A stretch of 64,000 nucleotides of DNA. Source: Areca catechu. Lineage: Eukaryota; Streptophyta; Magnoliopsida; Arecales; Arecaceae. A program made the position numbers and the translations under genes. The stretch covers positions 3,782,001 to 3,846,000 of the forward strand of contig JAHSVC010000031.1 in the NCBI GenBank assembly GCA_021397845.1. Direction: 5' to 3'. Positions within the stretch are counted from its first letter, which is position 1; each line of letters starts with the position of its first letter. This document shows positions 32,695 through 45,500 of this stretch, in pieces. The notes below the pieces were generated by a model that searched no databases, had not been told where the DNA came from, and saw nothing but the letters and a program-made list of their open reading frames with translations.

Positions 32695-35038
32695 TGTAAG
32701 GCGGAAACATAGATTTCAAATTTTTTATCTTTATGAAATCTTCACCAAAACTTTAACCCAAGATCTCCTTACAAGAATTAAAACATATAAGATGTATATA
32801 TATGATTTAATCTCAAATCAAAGTACTAACCTGTATCGCTAAAATCCAAACTCTGAATCTCCACCAGGTGCCTAAATGTTCACCCTCCAATGGTGATCCA
32901 CACAGAAAAAGATGAAGATAACAATTTCTTGTTCTTGGCTCTTCTTCTTGAATTCTTTTTCAAGAATTCAATTCTTGGACTTTTAGGCTGAAATTTTCTT
33001 TCTTGAAAATTTCTTTTCTTCTTTCTTTCCTCTTCTTGAATTTTTTTTCAAGAATTCCCTTTCTTGAATTCCTTTTCTTGAATTGAATTGGAAGAAAAAT
33101 TAAGACAGGCAAAGTCTTAATTCAAGAAGGAAAAGAAGAATAGATCCTTTCCTTTTTCTTTCCTTTACCGTTCAAGACCTTCCTCTTATTCTTGTTTAGG
33201 GTCAGAGTTTCGACAGAGGATACCTCTGTAAGGGAAACAATACCCAACAAGAACAAGGGGAAGGAGTATTCTGGAGAGGAAGAAAAGGAATCTGATCTCT
33301 GAATTATCTTACATGAAAATCGCCGAGAACCCAACCCTATTTATAGATCTCAGAGGGGCATCTTCTCAAAACAACGCAACCCTCTGAAACCCCAGGAATC
33401 ATGATCCCTCATTCCTCACGCATCCCCCAACCAAAAATCATGATTCTTTGATTTAATTTTCATTTTCCGACGAGGAGGACTCTCAGAAAAACTTTAGCAA
33501 GAATCGCGACTTTTGGAGATGGATTTGCGACCGAAAAGCGACGGATCTTTTCCTTAATTTTTTTTGGCCATCAGATCCAGATCTAAGGGCATCAGACAAG
33601 GATCCGAATCGCCCCTTTTTAGATTTTTCTCTGATGGTATTTTCTTTCTCACGTGCATGAAGAGTCCACGCGCATGGACTCTTCTTCTTGGCGCGCGCGG
33701 GTGAGAAAGGGAGAGGGCGGCTTGGAGAGAGGGTCTCAGTGAACTTAATTCATTTGGGTTCAGCCATGGGTTAGCCCAATGTCTTAAAATTTAAATTAGA
33801 CCTTAATCTGGTTCAATTAGAACCCAATTAAGCCCAATTCGGAACCAAATTCGAATATGATTCGAATAGAAATTTGGTCTGCAACACATGCTAGTGTGTT
33901 TATCCTGCAAACATGATTTAATTCCAAATTAAATCCTTCATCAATTTTTTTTTTGTGTGTGACCCATTGGGTTCCACACCTATCCAGCAGTAGGTCTGAG
34001 TGCTATTTGACTTAATTCGGTTAGATCTCAACTAAGCCGATTTAGGTCAACTCAGACTAGCTCAACTCGATCAATTAGAATCTAATTCTAATTAACTGAT
34101 TTGAATTACCATAACTCAATCATTTACCTACAAGACAAGATTGACGTCTAGCAATGTATCATGTCTACCTGGAAGATGTGGAATTTTGGTGGAATTACCA
34201 AAATACCCTTCAGTGGTGAGTTACCGGGCAATTCAGTCCTTGATCAACTTGCATCCAGAATATGATTATGAATATGGATACTTGTCAAATCCAATTTCAT
34301 ATTCATCCCTAGCTTAATCTTTATAATGATGATTCGTTAATGAACCATTAGAAAATAACTCTAATGTTCATACTTTGATCAAAGATTTCTTGGATCAATC
34401 ATTTGAAATTAGCTGGATGCAATTCCCCCTTACTAGGGCTGATCAATTCCTTGTTGACCTACTCACAACCTCCATATACAATCCACCATAACCAGTATCA
34501 CCTCGTGCATGACTCAGTGTCAGATTGATTGCGAACCAAAGTATGGATTCATATATATAAGGTACTATGGTAGTCTCAAGTCAAAGGACCACATGCACTA
34601 CTCCCACTATGAGAATTATCTATTGACAAACAGATAAGGTTCCATTATATATTCTCAATCTGGATCAATTCAGTGAACTCATTCTCTAATGAACAATCAC
34701 ATCCTAGTATTAGTGTCAAACACAAGTGATTGTGAGATTAGTTACCCTTATCACAAAGCATATATAGGATGTGCTGGTCTTGCCGGAAACATTGATCCCC
34801 AACTCAATGTCCCATTGACCAGAAATATTTTAGATCAGGGTTTTAAGGCTTTAGGTCTCACTGATATGATCTCATCATAACCCTAGAACCATAGCCCTAA
34901 TCTATGGGGTTCATCATAAAATCATAAAGACACAGCGTATGATGAAAATAATGCCTTTATTATAAAAAAAAATGTCAATTCATTGATTTTGGGATCAAAA
35001 TACAATATTTCAATTAGCTTACAGGGCACAATCATTCA
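32695..35038 (-). repeat. Copia LTR2 (shared by bodies 1 and 2)
   Basis: TGTAAGGCGGAAACATAG to cacaatcattca, 2344 bp. Compared with LTR3 it lacks about 13 bases (gggttcggtggc region) just inside its start; otherwise the two are very alike. A minus-strand TATA (tctataaataggg) is at 33337-33347. Simple ttcttgaatt-type repeats fill 32940-33090 (R/U5). The frame 33122-33334 is LTR text. Confidence 0.85.
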
Positions 35039-35052
35039 ATCTTCCACTTGCA

Positions 35053-38000
35053 CTAAAGCCAATCGCCTATAAATCTTAACCCCATACAATCAAGGTGGCG
35101 ATCAGACTCTCGCTGTGATAGAGCCTTAGTGAATGGGTATGCTATGTTGTTCTTCGTTTCTACCCTTTTAATGCAGACTTCTTGTCTTTCGACAATCTCT
35201 CGAACGAGATGGAAGCATCTCAGAATGTGCTTTGATTTGTGATGAGCTCTTGGTTCCTTTGCTTGAGCAACAGCCCCCGTATTATCACAGTAAAGTAATA
35301 CTGGACCTTCAATCTCAGGAACTACGCCCAACTCTGATATGAACTTCTTCATCCAGACAGCTTCCTTGGCAGCTTCACTAACAGCAATGTACTATGCCTT
35401 AGTTGTTGAGTCAGTTACAGTTTGCTGTTTAGAACTCTTCCAGCTTACAGCTCCTCCATTAAGGGTAAAAATATACCCAGATATAGATTTGCTATCATCT
35501 GGATCTGATTGAAAACTAGAATCTGAATAAGCTTCTAGTTTAAGATCAGATCCTCCGTATATTAGAAAAATATCCTTAGTTCTTCTTAAATACTTAAGAA
35601 TATTTTTCACAGCCTTCCAATGATCCTCTCCTAGATCAGCTTGAAACCTACTGGCTATACCTAAGGCATATGCCACATCAGGCCTAGTACATAGCATAGC
35701 ATACAAAATAGACCCTACTGCCGAAGCATAAGATATAGAATTCATTCTATTTCTTTTTTCAGGTGTCTTAGGAGACATCTTCTTAGAAAGATGTATGCCA
35801 TGACCAATAGGTAAGTAACCTCTTTTACTTTCTTCCATGCTAAATCTTTTTAGCACATGGTCAATGTACCTAGACTGGAATAAACCTAGCATCCTCCTAG
35901 ATCTATCTCTATAGATCTTGATGCCTAGTATATAAGATGCTTCTCCCAAGTCTTTCATGGAAAACTATTTAGATAACCATACCTTGACTGATTGTAACAT
36001 TGGGATATCATTCCCAATGAGGAGTATGTCATCTACATACAGAACCAGAAAATTATGGCACTCCCACTAGTCTTCTTGTACACACAAGGTTTATCCTCAT
36101 TTTTGATAAAGTCAAATTCTTTGACTGTCTTATCAAATCGGATGTTCCAACTCCTAGATGCTTGCTTTAATCCATAAATAGATTTCTTCAGCCTACATAC
36201 CTGATTAGGTTTAGTCTCCAAGACAAAACCTTCTTGCTGTGACATATAAACCTCTTCCTCAAGGAAACCATTGAGGAATGCAGTTTTCATATCCATCTGC
36301 CAGATTCATAATCATGATATGCTGCTATAGCAAGCATGATCGAATAGATTTGAGCATGGCAACAGGAGAAAATGTTTCATCATAATCTATTCCTGTTTTT
36401 GTCTGAAACCCTTAGCCACTAATCTGGTTTTATAAGTTTCAACTTGGCAATCTGCCCCAATCTTTTCTTATAGACCCATTTGCATCCAATAGGGTTAACA
36501 CCCTCTGGTGCATTAACCAAAGTCCAGACTTGGTTGACATACATGGAGTCCATTTCGGATCTCATGGCTTCCAGCCATTTGTCTGAGTCACTACTTATGA
36601 CATCATCCGTATATGTTAGAGGCTCATCATTATCAATGATTCAGGCTCATTATTTTCAATAATGAACCCATACCTCTCAGGTGCATGTCGCACCCTATCA
36701 GACCTACGGATAGGAGTGGTGTGTTCAGGTTCTATACTAACTATGTTATGATTTTGTTGAGATGTATCTACTTGTTGAACTTCTTCAAGTTCAATATTTC
36801 TCCCACTGCCCTTTTGTAGGATGAACTCTTTCTCCATAAAATGGCATGCCTACTGACTAAAACCTTTGTTCAGTAGGGTGGTAGAACAGATATCCTATAC
36901 TATCTTAGGATATCCAACAAATAGACACTTTTCTGCTCTAACATCAAGCTTTTGTCCAAAACTTCTTTTGACATAGGCTGGACATCCCCATATCTTAAGA
37001 TGCTTAAGATTGGGTTTCTTTCCCCTCCATAACTTATATGGAATGCTAGATATAGATTTGGATGGTACTCTATTTAAAATTAGCCACTGTTCCAGGCATA
37101 TCCCTAGAAAGAAACAGGTAAGTCTGTGAAGCACATCATGGACTGTACCATATCTAATAAAGTACGATTTCTCCTTTCAGCAAACACCATTTAATTGTGG
37201 TGTGTAAGGAGGAGTCCATTCAGAGATGATTCCTTTTGTTTAAGGTGATCAAGAAACTCGGTGGATAAGTATTCACCTCCTCTATCTGATCGAAGGATCT
37301 TAATACTTTTTCCCGTTTGTTTCTTTACCATACTTTGATACTCTAAAAATTTTTCAAAAGCTTCGGACTATGTTTCATTAGATACACAAATTCGTACCTT
37401 GAAAATCATCAGTGAATGTGATGAAATATGAGTATCCACCCTTGGCCTGAGTTATCATAGGTCCACATACATCAGTGTGTATGAGTCCTAAATAACTCTG
37501 TGCTTTCATTATGTCCACTAAATGGAGTCTTGGTCATTTTAACCATGAGACTATTCACAAGTTCCTAATGATTCATAGTCATAAGGATTAAGGAATTTTC
37601 CTGTATAAACTTGTTAATCCTCTGCTCACTAATATGTCCAAGACGATAGTGCCAAAGTGAAGTATTGTTACTTCATCTTTTTTTTGTTTATTACTAACAT
37701 GTAGTATATTGTCATCAGAAGATAAAGTTAAGAGACCATTGCAAATATGCCATTAAATATTATTTCATTAGAAAATTGATTGAGCAGCCACTGCTCATTC
37801 CATTCATAATATATCCTTGTTAAAGTAACTAGGATACAGATATGATGTTTCTAATGATTCTAGGAATAAAATAACAATTTTTTAACTCTAAAATCTCCCA
37901 GAAGGCAGCTTCAAAGATAAAGTCCCTACAGCTTCTGCTTGGAGGAATCTCCTCTAGCAACGTAGAGCTCGAAGTCGCCTTCCTTCAAAATTCTAATGTT

Positions 38001-38927
38001 CTGTAGTCCCTACAATGATTTGTAGATATGATGACCACAAGCAGTATCCAATACCCAAGAGTTTGAATTAGAAGAGTCTAATGACAAAATTGCATGTATC
38101 TCATACATACCTTTTGTGCATTAGCACCAGGCATCACCACCACACTTGAAAGGTAAACCTTGCAGTTTTTTTTCCAGTGACCCGGCTTGCCACAATGAAA
38201 GCAGGTCATTTGTCCGGAGGGCTTCTTTCCTTTCTTTTTCTTGATACCCCCTTTGGGTTCAACCTCCTCTTGGAACCCTTTTTGTCTATTTTCTTCTTAT
38301 TTACACCATCAACAAGAAGAAGTGGAGCCTTATTTTTCTTTAAATGGCTCTCTACTGTTTTTAACATATTCAACTGCTCAGGCAAGGAAGTGTTAAGTTT
38401 GTTCATATGATAATTAAGAACAAACTGTGGAAATGACTCTGGGAGTGACTGCAGGATTAAATCCTGATTCAACTCCCCATCCATAACAAAATCCAATTGA
38501 CCCAATCGGGTGATAGGTCAATAACCTTTAATACATGGTCTTGTATGGATGTACCTTCTATCATCCTTGCATGGAATAAGCTTAGATATTTCATATCTTG
38601 CAGTTCGATAATGTTCTCCATAAAGTTCTTTAGATTGAGCAATATGGAGTTTGTGTCCATGCTTTCTTGTTGCCTCTGTAACTCATTGGTCATAGAGGCA
38701 AGCATTATACACTTGACAGTAAGTGAGTCATTTTGCCACGTGTTATATGTGGTCTTATCCTCTTGCGAGGCATCTTCCCTAATGGTTCCAAGGTTGGGGT
38801 ATCAAGAATATAAGAAATTCTTTCTTGGCTGAGTATTATCTTCAGGTTTCTCAACCAATCAACATAGTTTGGTCCAGTCAAATTTTTTTGCATCAAGAAT
38901 GCTACGGTGTGAGAGTGAAGAGGCCAT
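35053..38927 (-). pseudogene. gag-pol: Copia body2 gag-pol, many single-base deletions
   Basis: Same gene order as body3 and very close to it: gag (Met at 38927), intact-looking CFHCGKPGHW knuckle, protease, integrase, RT (MKTAFLNGFLEEEVYMSQQEG) and RNase H (YSDSSFQSDPDDSKS; YCDNTGAVAQ). The RNase H part (35392-35958) is open, but from about 36050 to 38900 the frame breaks repeatedly through one-base losses, often in short homopolymers. It shares with body3 the TAG that replaces a Trp codon before GYALE (plus-strand ccctagaaa near 37104). Not functional as given. Confidence 0.85.
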
Positions 38928-40168
38928 TAATCTACATTAACAAAGAACATTACATAAGCAAACAATCAATGTTGACAAAACATAATTAAATTAGGACTTT
39001 AACCTAATTATGTCTCCCACTATTTTATCAAGCATCATAACCCCATGTGATGATCGAGAAAACCCTAATTGGTTTCTCTTAGTGTGGTTGAGATCCTAAT
39101 TCCTTACAAAAGACCTTGTGTGTACACAACAAATCTTATATAAGTTCAAAGGTAGGAAACTCTTTCCAATTGTAACTCATACAATTCTCAACTTATCTCG
39201 GCCTCAAAAATATTAATAGCCTTGTGTGTACACAACAAACTATAATATTTTAGTTAAGTAGACCCTTCATTGCTATATAGTCATGATATTAATTATAATA
39301 TCCTTGTGTGTACACAACAAGTATATATTAAATCATGCCATAAACATCAAATGTGCCAAGCCAAAATATGTTAGTCACCATAAAAAAGGTCTTGTGTGTA
39401 CACAAACAAACCTAATATGATCATAACATATATGACTTGGCATGAAGGAAGGCTACATGTAGTGAATATTACACTAAGCATATCAATCAATAATTAAGTT
39501 AATCTTATCGGCCAGGTAAGTGGGAGAGTGGTGGAAGTCCCCCCGTTGCTTTCCTTAGACACCAATAAGAATGGCCAGGTCAGTCAACAGAACCAATTAA
39601 AAACCACGTCCTCTTTACCGATCATGAACCACTTTTCCTAGACACCGAATGATAAAACTAATCATATTGATTATTTTTGCTTTGGTATATGACACTACAA
39701 CTTAATATGTTTTAAGAGGGCTTTATAAAACAAAGCACATTCTAACAAATATGTGCCATAGTGTGCCATCATACTACAACAACCATTTACCACATAATGG
39801 ATCTACCATTATGAGGGCAACCTTATTTCAGTATGATGACTAGAAGGCTAAACATTATCTATACAAATTAAGGTTTAAGTGAAACCTTAATTAGTGGCAT
39901 AAATCAAATATATATGCATAATTAACACAAATATGTGTTAGTGTGTCATCATACGAGGACAACCATTTACCACTAATGGATCCACCCTTATGCCAGGGCA
40001 ACCTTAGTTCAGTATGATGACTAGATCTCTAAACATATCTCTACAACAATTAGGGTTTGAGTGAAAACCATAATTGGTGACATTACAACAAACATATACT
40101 ACATCATATGTTACTTATATAAATATGCATCTAAAAATCAGCATATATATTTTAATCTTAATAAGGAG
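38928..40168 (-). other. Leader of copia body2
   Basis: Four copies of CCTTGTGTGTACACAACAAA or close variants (39114, 39220, 39302, 39390). The gypsy-shared block is at about 39500-39640, its hairpin decayed to CCAATAAGAATGG. A tandem duplication of about 190 bp follows (39753-39945 and 39946-40120; atcatac...ggcaacctta...gtatgatgactag twice). No gene. Confidence 0.75.
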
Positions 40169-40180
40169 GCTCTGATACCA
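40169..40180 (-). promoter_or_regulatory. Primer binding site of copia body2
   Basis: gctctgatacca, an exact complement match to the initiator tRNA-Met end, one base from LTR3. Confidence 0.9.
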
Positions 40181-40181
40181 C

Positions 40182-42547
40182 TGTAGGGTTCGGTGGCAAG
40201 GCGGAAACATAGATTTCATAGTTTTTTATCTTTATGAATTCTTCACCAAACCTTTAACCCAAGATCTCCTTAAAAGAATTAAAACATATAAGATGTATAT
40301 ATATGATTTAATCTCAAATCAAAGTACTAACCTGTATCGCTAAAATCCAAACTCTGAATCACCACCAGGTGCCCAAATGTTCACCCTCCAATGGTGATCC
40401 ACATAGAAAAAGATGAAGACAACAATTTCTTGTTCATGGCTCCTCTTCTTGAATTCTTTTTCAAGAATTCAATTTTTGGACTTTTAGGCTAAAATCTTCT
40501 TTCTTGAAAATTTCATTTCTTCCTTCTTTCTTCTTCTTGAGTTTTTTTTCAAGAATTCCCTTTCTTGAATTTTTTTCTTGAATTGAATTTGAAGAAAAAT
40601 TAAGAGAGGCAAAGTCTTAATTCAAGAAGGAAAAGAAGAAGAACAGATCCTTTCCTTTTTCTTTCCTTTACCGTTCAAGACCTTCCTCTTATTCTTGTTT
40701 AGGGTCAGAGTTTTGACAGAGGATACCTCTATAAGGGAAACAATACCCAACAAGAACAAGGGGAAGGAGTATTCTAGAGAGGAAGAAAAGGGGATCTCTG
40801 AATTATCTTACATGAAAACCGCCGAGAACCCAACCCTATTTATAGATCTTAGAGGGGCATCTTCTCAAAACAACGCAACCCTCTGAAACCCCAGGAATCA
40901 CGATCCCTCATTCCTCATGCATCCCCTCAACCAAAAATCATGATTCTCCAATTTAATTTTCGTTTTTCCGACGAGGAGGACTCTCAGAAAAACTTCAGGA
41001 AGAATCATGACTTTTGGAGACGGATTTGCGACCGAAAAGTGACGGATCTTTTCCTTAATTTTTTCTGGCCATTAGATCCAGATCCAAGGGCGTCAGACAA
41101 GGATCCGAATCACCCCTTTTTCTGATTTTTCTCCGATGGTATTTTCTTTCTCATGCGCATGAAGAGGAGTCCACGCGCGTGGACTCTTCTTCTTGGCGCG
41201 CACGGGTGAGAAAAGGAGAGGGCGGCTTGGAGAGAGGGTCTCAGTGAACTTAATTCACTTAGGTTCAGCCATGGGTCAGCCCGATGTCCTAAAATTTAAA
41301 TTAGACCTTAATCTGGTTCAATTAGAACCCAATTAAGCCCAATTCGGAACCAAATTCGAATATGATTCGAATAGAAATTTGGTCTGCAACACATGCTAGT
41401 GTGTTTATCCTGCAAACATGATTTAATTCCAAATTAAATCCTTCATCAAATTTCTTTTGTGTGTGACCCATTTGGTTCCACACCTAGCCAGCAGTAGGTC
41501 CAAGTGCTATTTATCTTAATTCGGTTAGATCTCAACTAAGCCAATTTAGGTCAACTCAAACTAGCTCGACTCGGTCAATTAGAATCTAATTCTAATTAAC
41601 TGATTTGAATTACCATAACTCAATCATATACCTACAAGACAAGATTGATGTCTAGCAACGTATCATGTCTACTCGGAAGATGTGGGATTTTGGTGGAATT
41701 ACCAAAATACCCTTCAGTGGTGAGTTACTGAGCAATTCAGTCCTTTGATCAACTTGCATCCCGAATAAGATTATGAATATGGATACTTGTCAAATCCAAT
41801 TTCATATTCATCCCTAGCTTAATCTTTATAATGATGATTCGTTAATGAACCATTAGAAAATAACTCTAATGTTTACTTTGATCAAAGATTTCATAAATCC
41901 ATCATTTGAAATTAGCTGGATGCACTTCCCTCTTACTAGGGCTGATCAATTCCTTGTTGACCTATTCACAACCTCCATATACAATCCACCATAACCAGTA
42001 TTACCTCGTGCATGACTCAGCGTCATGATTGATTGTGAACCAAAGTATGGATTCATATATATAAGGTACTATGGTAGTCTGAGGTCAAAGGACCACATGC
42101 ACTACTCCCACTATTATGAGAATTATCTATTGACAAACAGATAAGGTTCCATTAGATATTCTCATTCTGGATCAATTCAGTGAACTCATTCTCTAATGAA
42201 CACTCACATCCTAGTATTAGTGTCAAACACAAGAGACTGTGAGATCAGTCACCCTTATCACAAAGCATATATAGGATGTGCTGGTCTTGCCGGAAATATT
42301 GATCCCCAACTCAATGTCCCATCGACCAGGAATATTTTAGATTAGGGTTTTAAGGCTTTAGGTCTCACAGGTATGATCTCATCATAATCCTAGAACCATA
42401 GCCCTAATCTATGGGGTTCATCCTAAAATCATAAAGACACAGTGTATGATGAAAATAATGCCTTTATTATAAAAAGAAAATGTCAATTCATTGATTTTGG
42501 GATCAAAATACAATATTTCAATTGGCTTTTCAGGGCACAATGTTTCA
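40182..42547 (-). repeat. Copia LTR3 (shared by bodies 2 and 3)
   Basis: TGTAGGGTTCGGTGGCAAGG to cacaatgtttca, 2366 bp. The minus-strand TATA tctataaataggg lies at 40836-40847. Almost the same sequence as LTR2 over its length, including the R/U5 ttcttgaatt repeats (40440-40600). Confidence 0.9.
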
Positions 42548-42561
42548 ATCTCCCACTTGCA

Positions 42562-45500
42562 CTAAAGCCAATCGCCTTTAAATCTTAACCCCATACAATC
42601 AAGGTGGCGATCAAACTCTCGCTGTGATAGAGCCTTAGTGAATTGGTCTGCTATGTTGTTCTTCGTTTCTACCCTTTTAATGCAGACTTCTTGTCTTTCG
42701 ACAATCTCTCGAACGAGATGGAAGCGTCTCAGAATGTGCTTTGATTTGTTATGAGCTCTTGGTTCCTTTGCTTGAGCAACAGCCCCCGTATTATCACAGT
42801 AAAGTGATACTGGACCTTCAATCTCAGGAACTACGTCCAACTCTGATATGAACTTCTTCATCTAGACAGCTTCCTTGGCAGCTTCACTAATAGCAATGTA
42901 CTCTGCCTCAGTTGTTGAGACAGCTATAGCTTGCTGTTTAGAACTCTTCCAGCTTATAGCTCCTCCATTAAGGGTAAAAACATACCCAGAAATAGATTTG
43001 CTGTCATCTGGATCTGATTGAAAACTAGAATCTGAATAAGCTTCTAGTTTAAGATCAGATCCTCTGTATATAAGAAAAATATCCTTAGTTCTTCTTAAGT
43101 ACTTAAGAATATTTTTCACAGCCTTCCAATGATCCCCTCTTGGATCAGCCTGAAACCTGCTGGCTATACCTAAGGCATATGCCACATCAGGCCTAGTACA
43201 TAGCATAGCATACATAATAGACCCTACTGCCGAAGCATAAGGTATAGAATTCATTCTATTTCTTTCTTCAGGTATCTTAGGAGACATCTTCTTAGAAAGA
43301 TGTATGCCATGACCAATAGGTAAGTAACCTCTTTTACTTTCCTCCATGCTAAATCTTTTTTGCACTTGGTCAATGTACCTAGACTGGGATAAACCTAGCA
43401 TCCTCCTAGATCTATCTCTATAGATCTTGATGCCTAATATATATGATGCTTCTCCCAAGTCTTTCATGGAAAACTGTTTAGATAACCATACCTTGACAGA
43501 TAGTAACATTGGGATATCATTTCCAATGAGGAGTTTGTCATCTACATACAGAACCAAGAAAACTATGGCACTCCCACTAGTCTTCTTGTACACACAAGGT
43601 TCATCCTCATTTTTGATAAAGTCAAATTCTTTGACTGTCTTATCAAATCGGATGTTCCAACTCCTAAATGCTTGCTTTAATCCATAAATAGATTTCTTCA
43701 GCCTACATACCTGATTAGGTTTAGTCTCCAAGACAAAACCTTCTGGCTGTGACATATAAACCTCTTCCTCAAGGAAACCATTGAGGAATGCAGTTTTCAT
43801 ATCCATCTGCCAGATTTTATAATCATGATATGCTGCTATAGCAAGCATGATCCGAATAGATTTGAGAATGGCAACAGGAGAAAATGTTTCATCATAATCT
43901 ATTCCCTGTTTTTGTTTGAAACCCTTAGCCACTAATCTGGCTTTATAAGTTTCAACTTGGCCATCTGCCCCAATCTTTTTCTTATAGATCCATTTGCATC
44001 CAATAGGGTTAACACCCTCTGGTGCATTAACCAAAGTCCAGACTTGGTTGACATACATGGAGTCCATTTCGGATCTCATGGCTTCCAGCCATTTGTCTGA
44101 GTCACTACTTATGACAGCATCCGTATATATTAGAGGCTCATCATTATCAATGATTCGGGCTTCATTATTTTCAATAATGAACCCATACCTCTCAGGTGCA
44201 TGTCGCACCCTATCAGACCTACGGATAGGAGTGGTGTGTTCAGGTTCTATACTAACTATGTTATGATTTTGTTGAGATGTATCTACTTGTTGAACTTCTT
44301 CAAGTTCAATATTTCTCCCACTACCCTTTTGTAGGATGAACTCTTTCTCCATAAAAATGGCATGCCTACTGACTAAAACCTTTTGTTCAGTAGGGTGGTA
44401 GAACAGATATCCTATACTATCTTTAGGATATCCAACAAATAGACACTTTTTTGCTCTAACATCAAGCTTATGTACAAAATTTCTTTTGACATAGGCTGGA
44501 CATCCCCATATCTTAAGATGCTTAAGATAGGGTTTCTTTCCCCTCCATAACTCATATGGAATGCTAGATACAGATTTGGATGGTACTCTATTTAAAATAT
44601 TAGCCGCTGTTTCCAAGGCATATCCCTAGAAAAAAATAGGTAAGTCTGTGAAGCACATCATGGACCGTACCATATCTAATAAAGTACGATTTCTCCTTTC
44701 AGCAACACCATTTAATTGTGGTGTGTAAAGAGGAGTCCATTCAGAGATGATTCCCTTTTGTTTAAGGTGATCAAGAAACTTGGTGGATAAGTATTCACCT
44801 CCTCTATCTGATCGAAGGATCTTAATACTTTTTTCTATTTGTTTCTCTACCATACTTTGATACTCTAAAAATTTTTCAAAAGCTTCGGACTTATGTTTCA
44901 TTAGATACACAAATTCGTACCTTGAAAAATCATCAGTGAATGTGATGAAATATGAGTATCCACCCTTGGCCTGAGTTGTCATAGGTCCACATACATCAGT
45001 GTGTATGAGTCCTAATAACTCTGTTGTCCTTTCATTATGTCCACTAAATGGAGTCTTGGTCATTTTACCCATGAGACATGATTCACAAGTTCCTAATGAT
45101 TCATAGTCATAAGGATTAAAGAATTTTTCCTTGTATAACTTGTTAATCCTCTGCTCACTAATATGTCCAAGACGACAGTGCCAAAGTAAAGTATTGTTTA
45201 CTTCATCTCTTTTTCGTGTATTACTAACATGTAGTATATTGTCATCAGAAGATAAAGTTAAGAGACCATTGCAAAATATCCCATTAAATATTATTTTATT
45301 AGAAAAACTGATTGAGCAGCCACTGCTCATTACATTCATAATATATCCTTGTTTAAGTAACAAGGGTACAGATATGATGTTTCTAATAATTCTAGGCATA
45401 AAATAACTATTTTTTAACTCTAAAATCTTCCCAGAAGGCAGCTTCAAGATATAAGTCCCTACAGCTTCTGCTTGGATGGAATCTCCTCCAACACTGTAGA

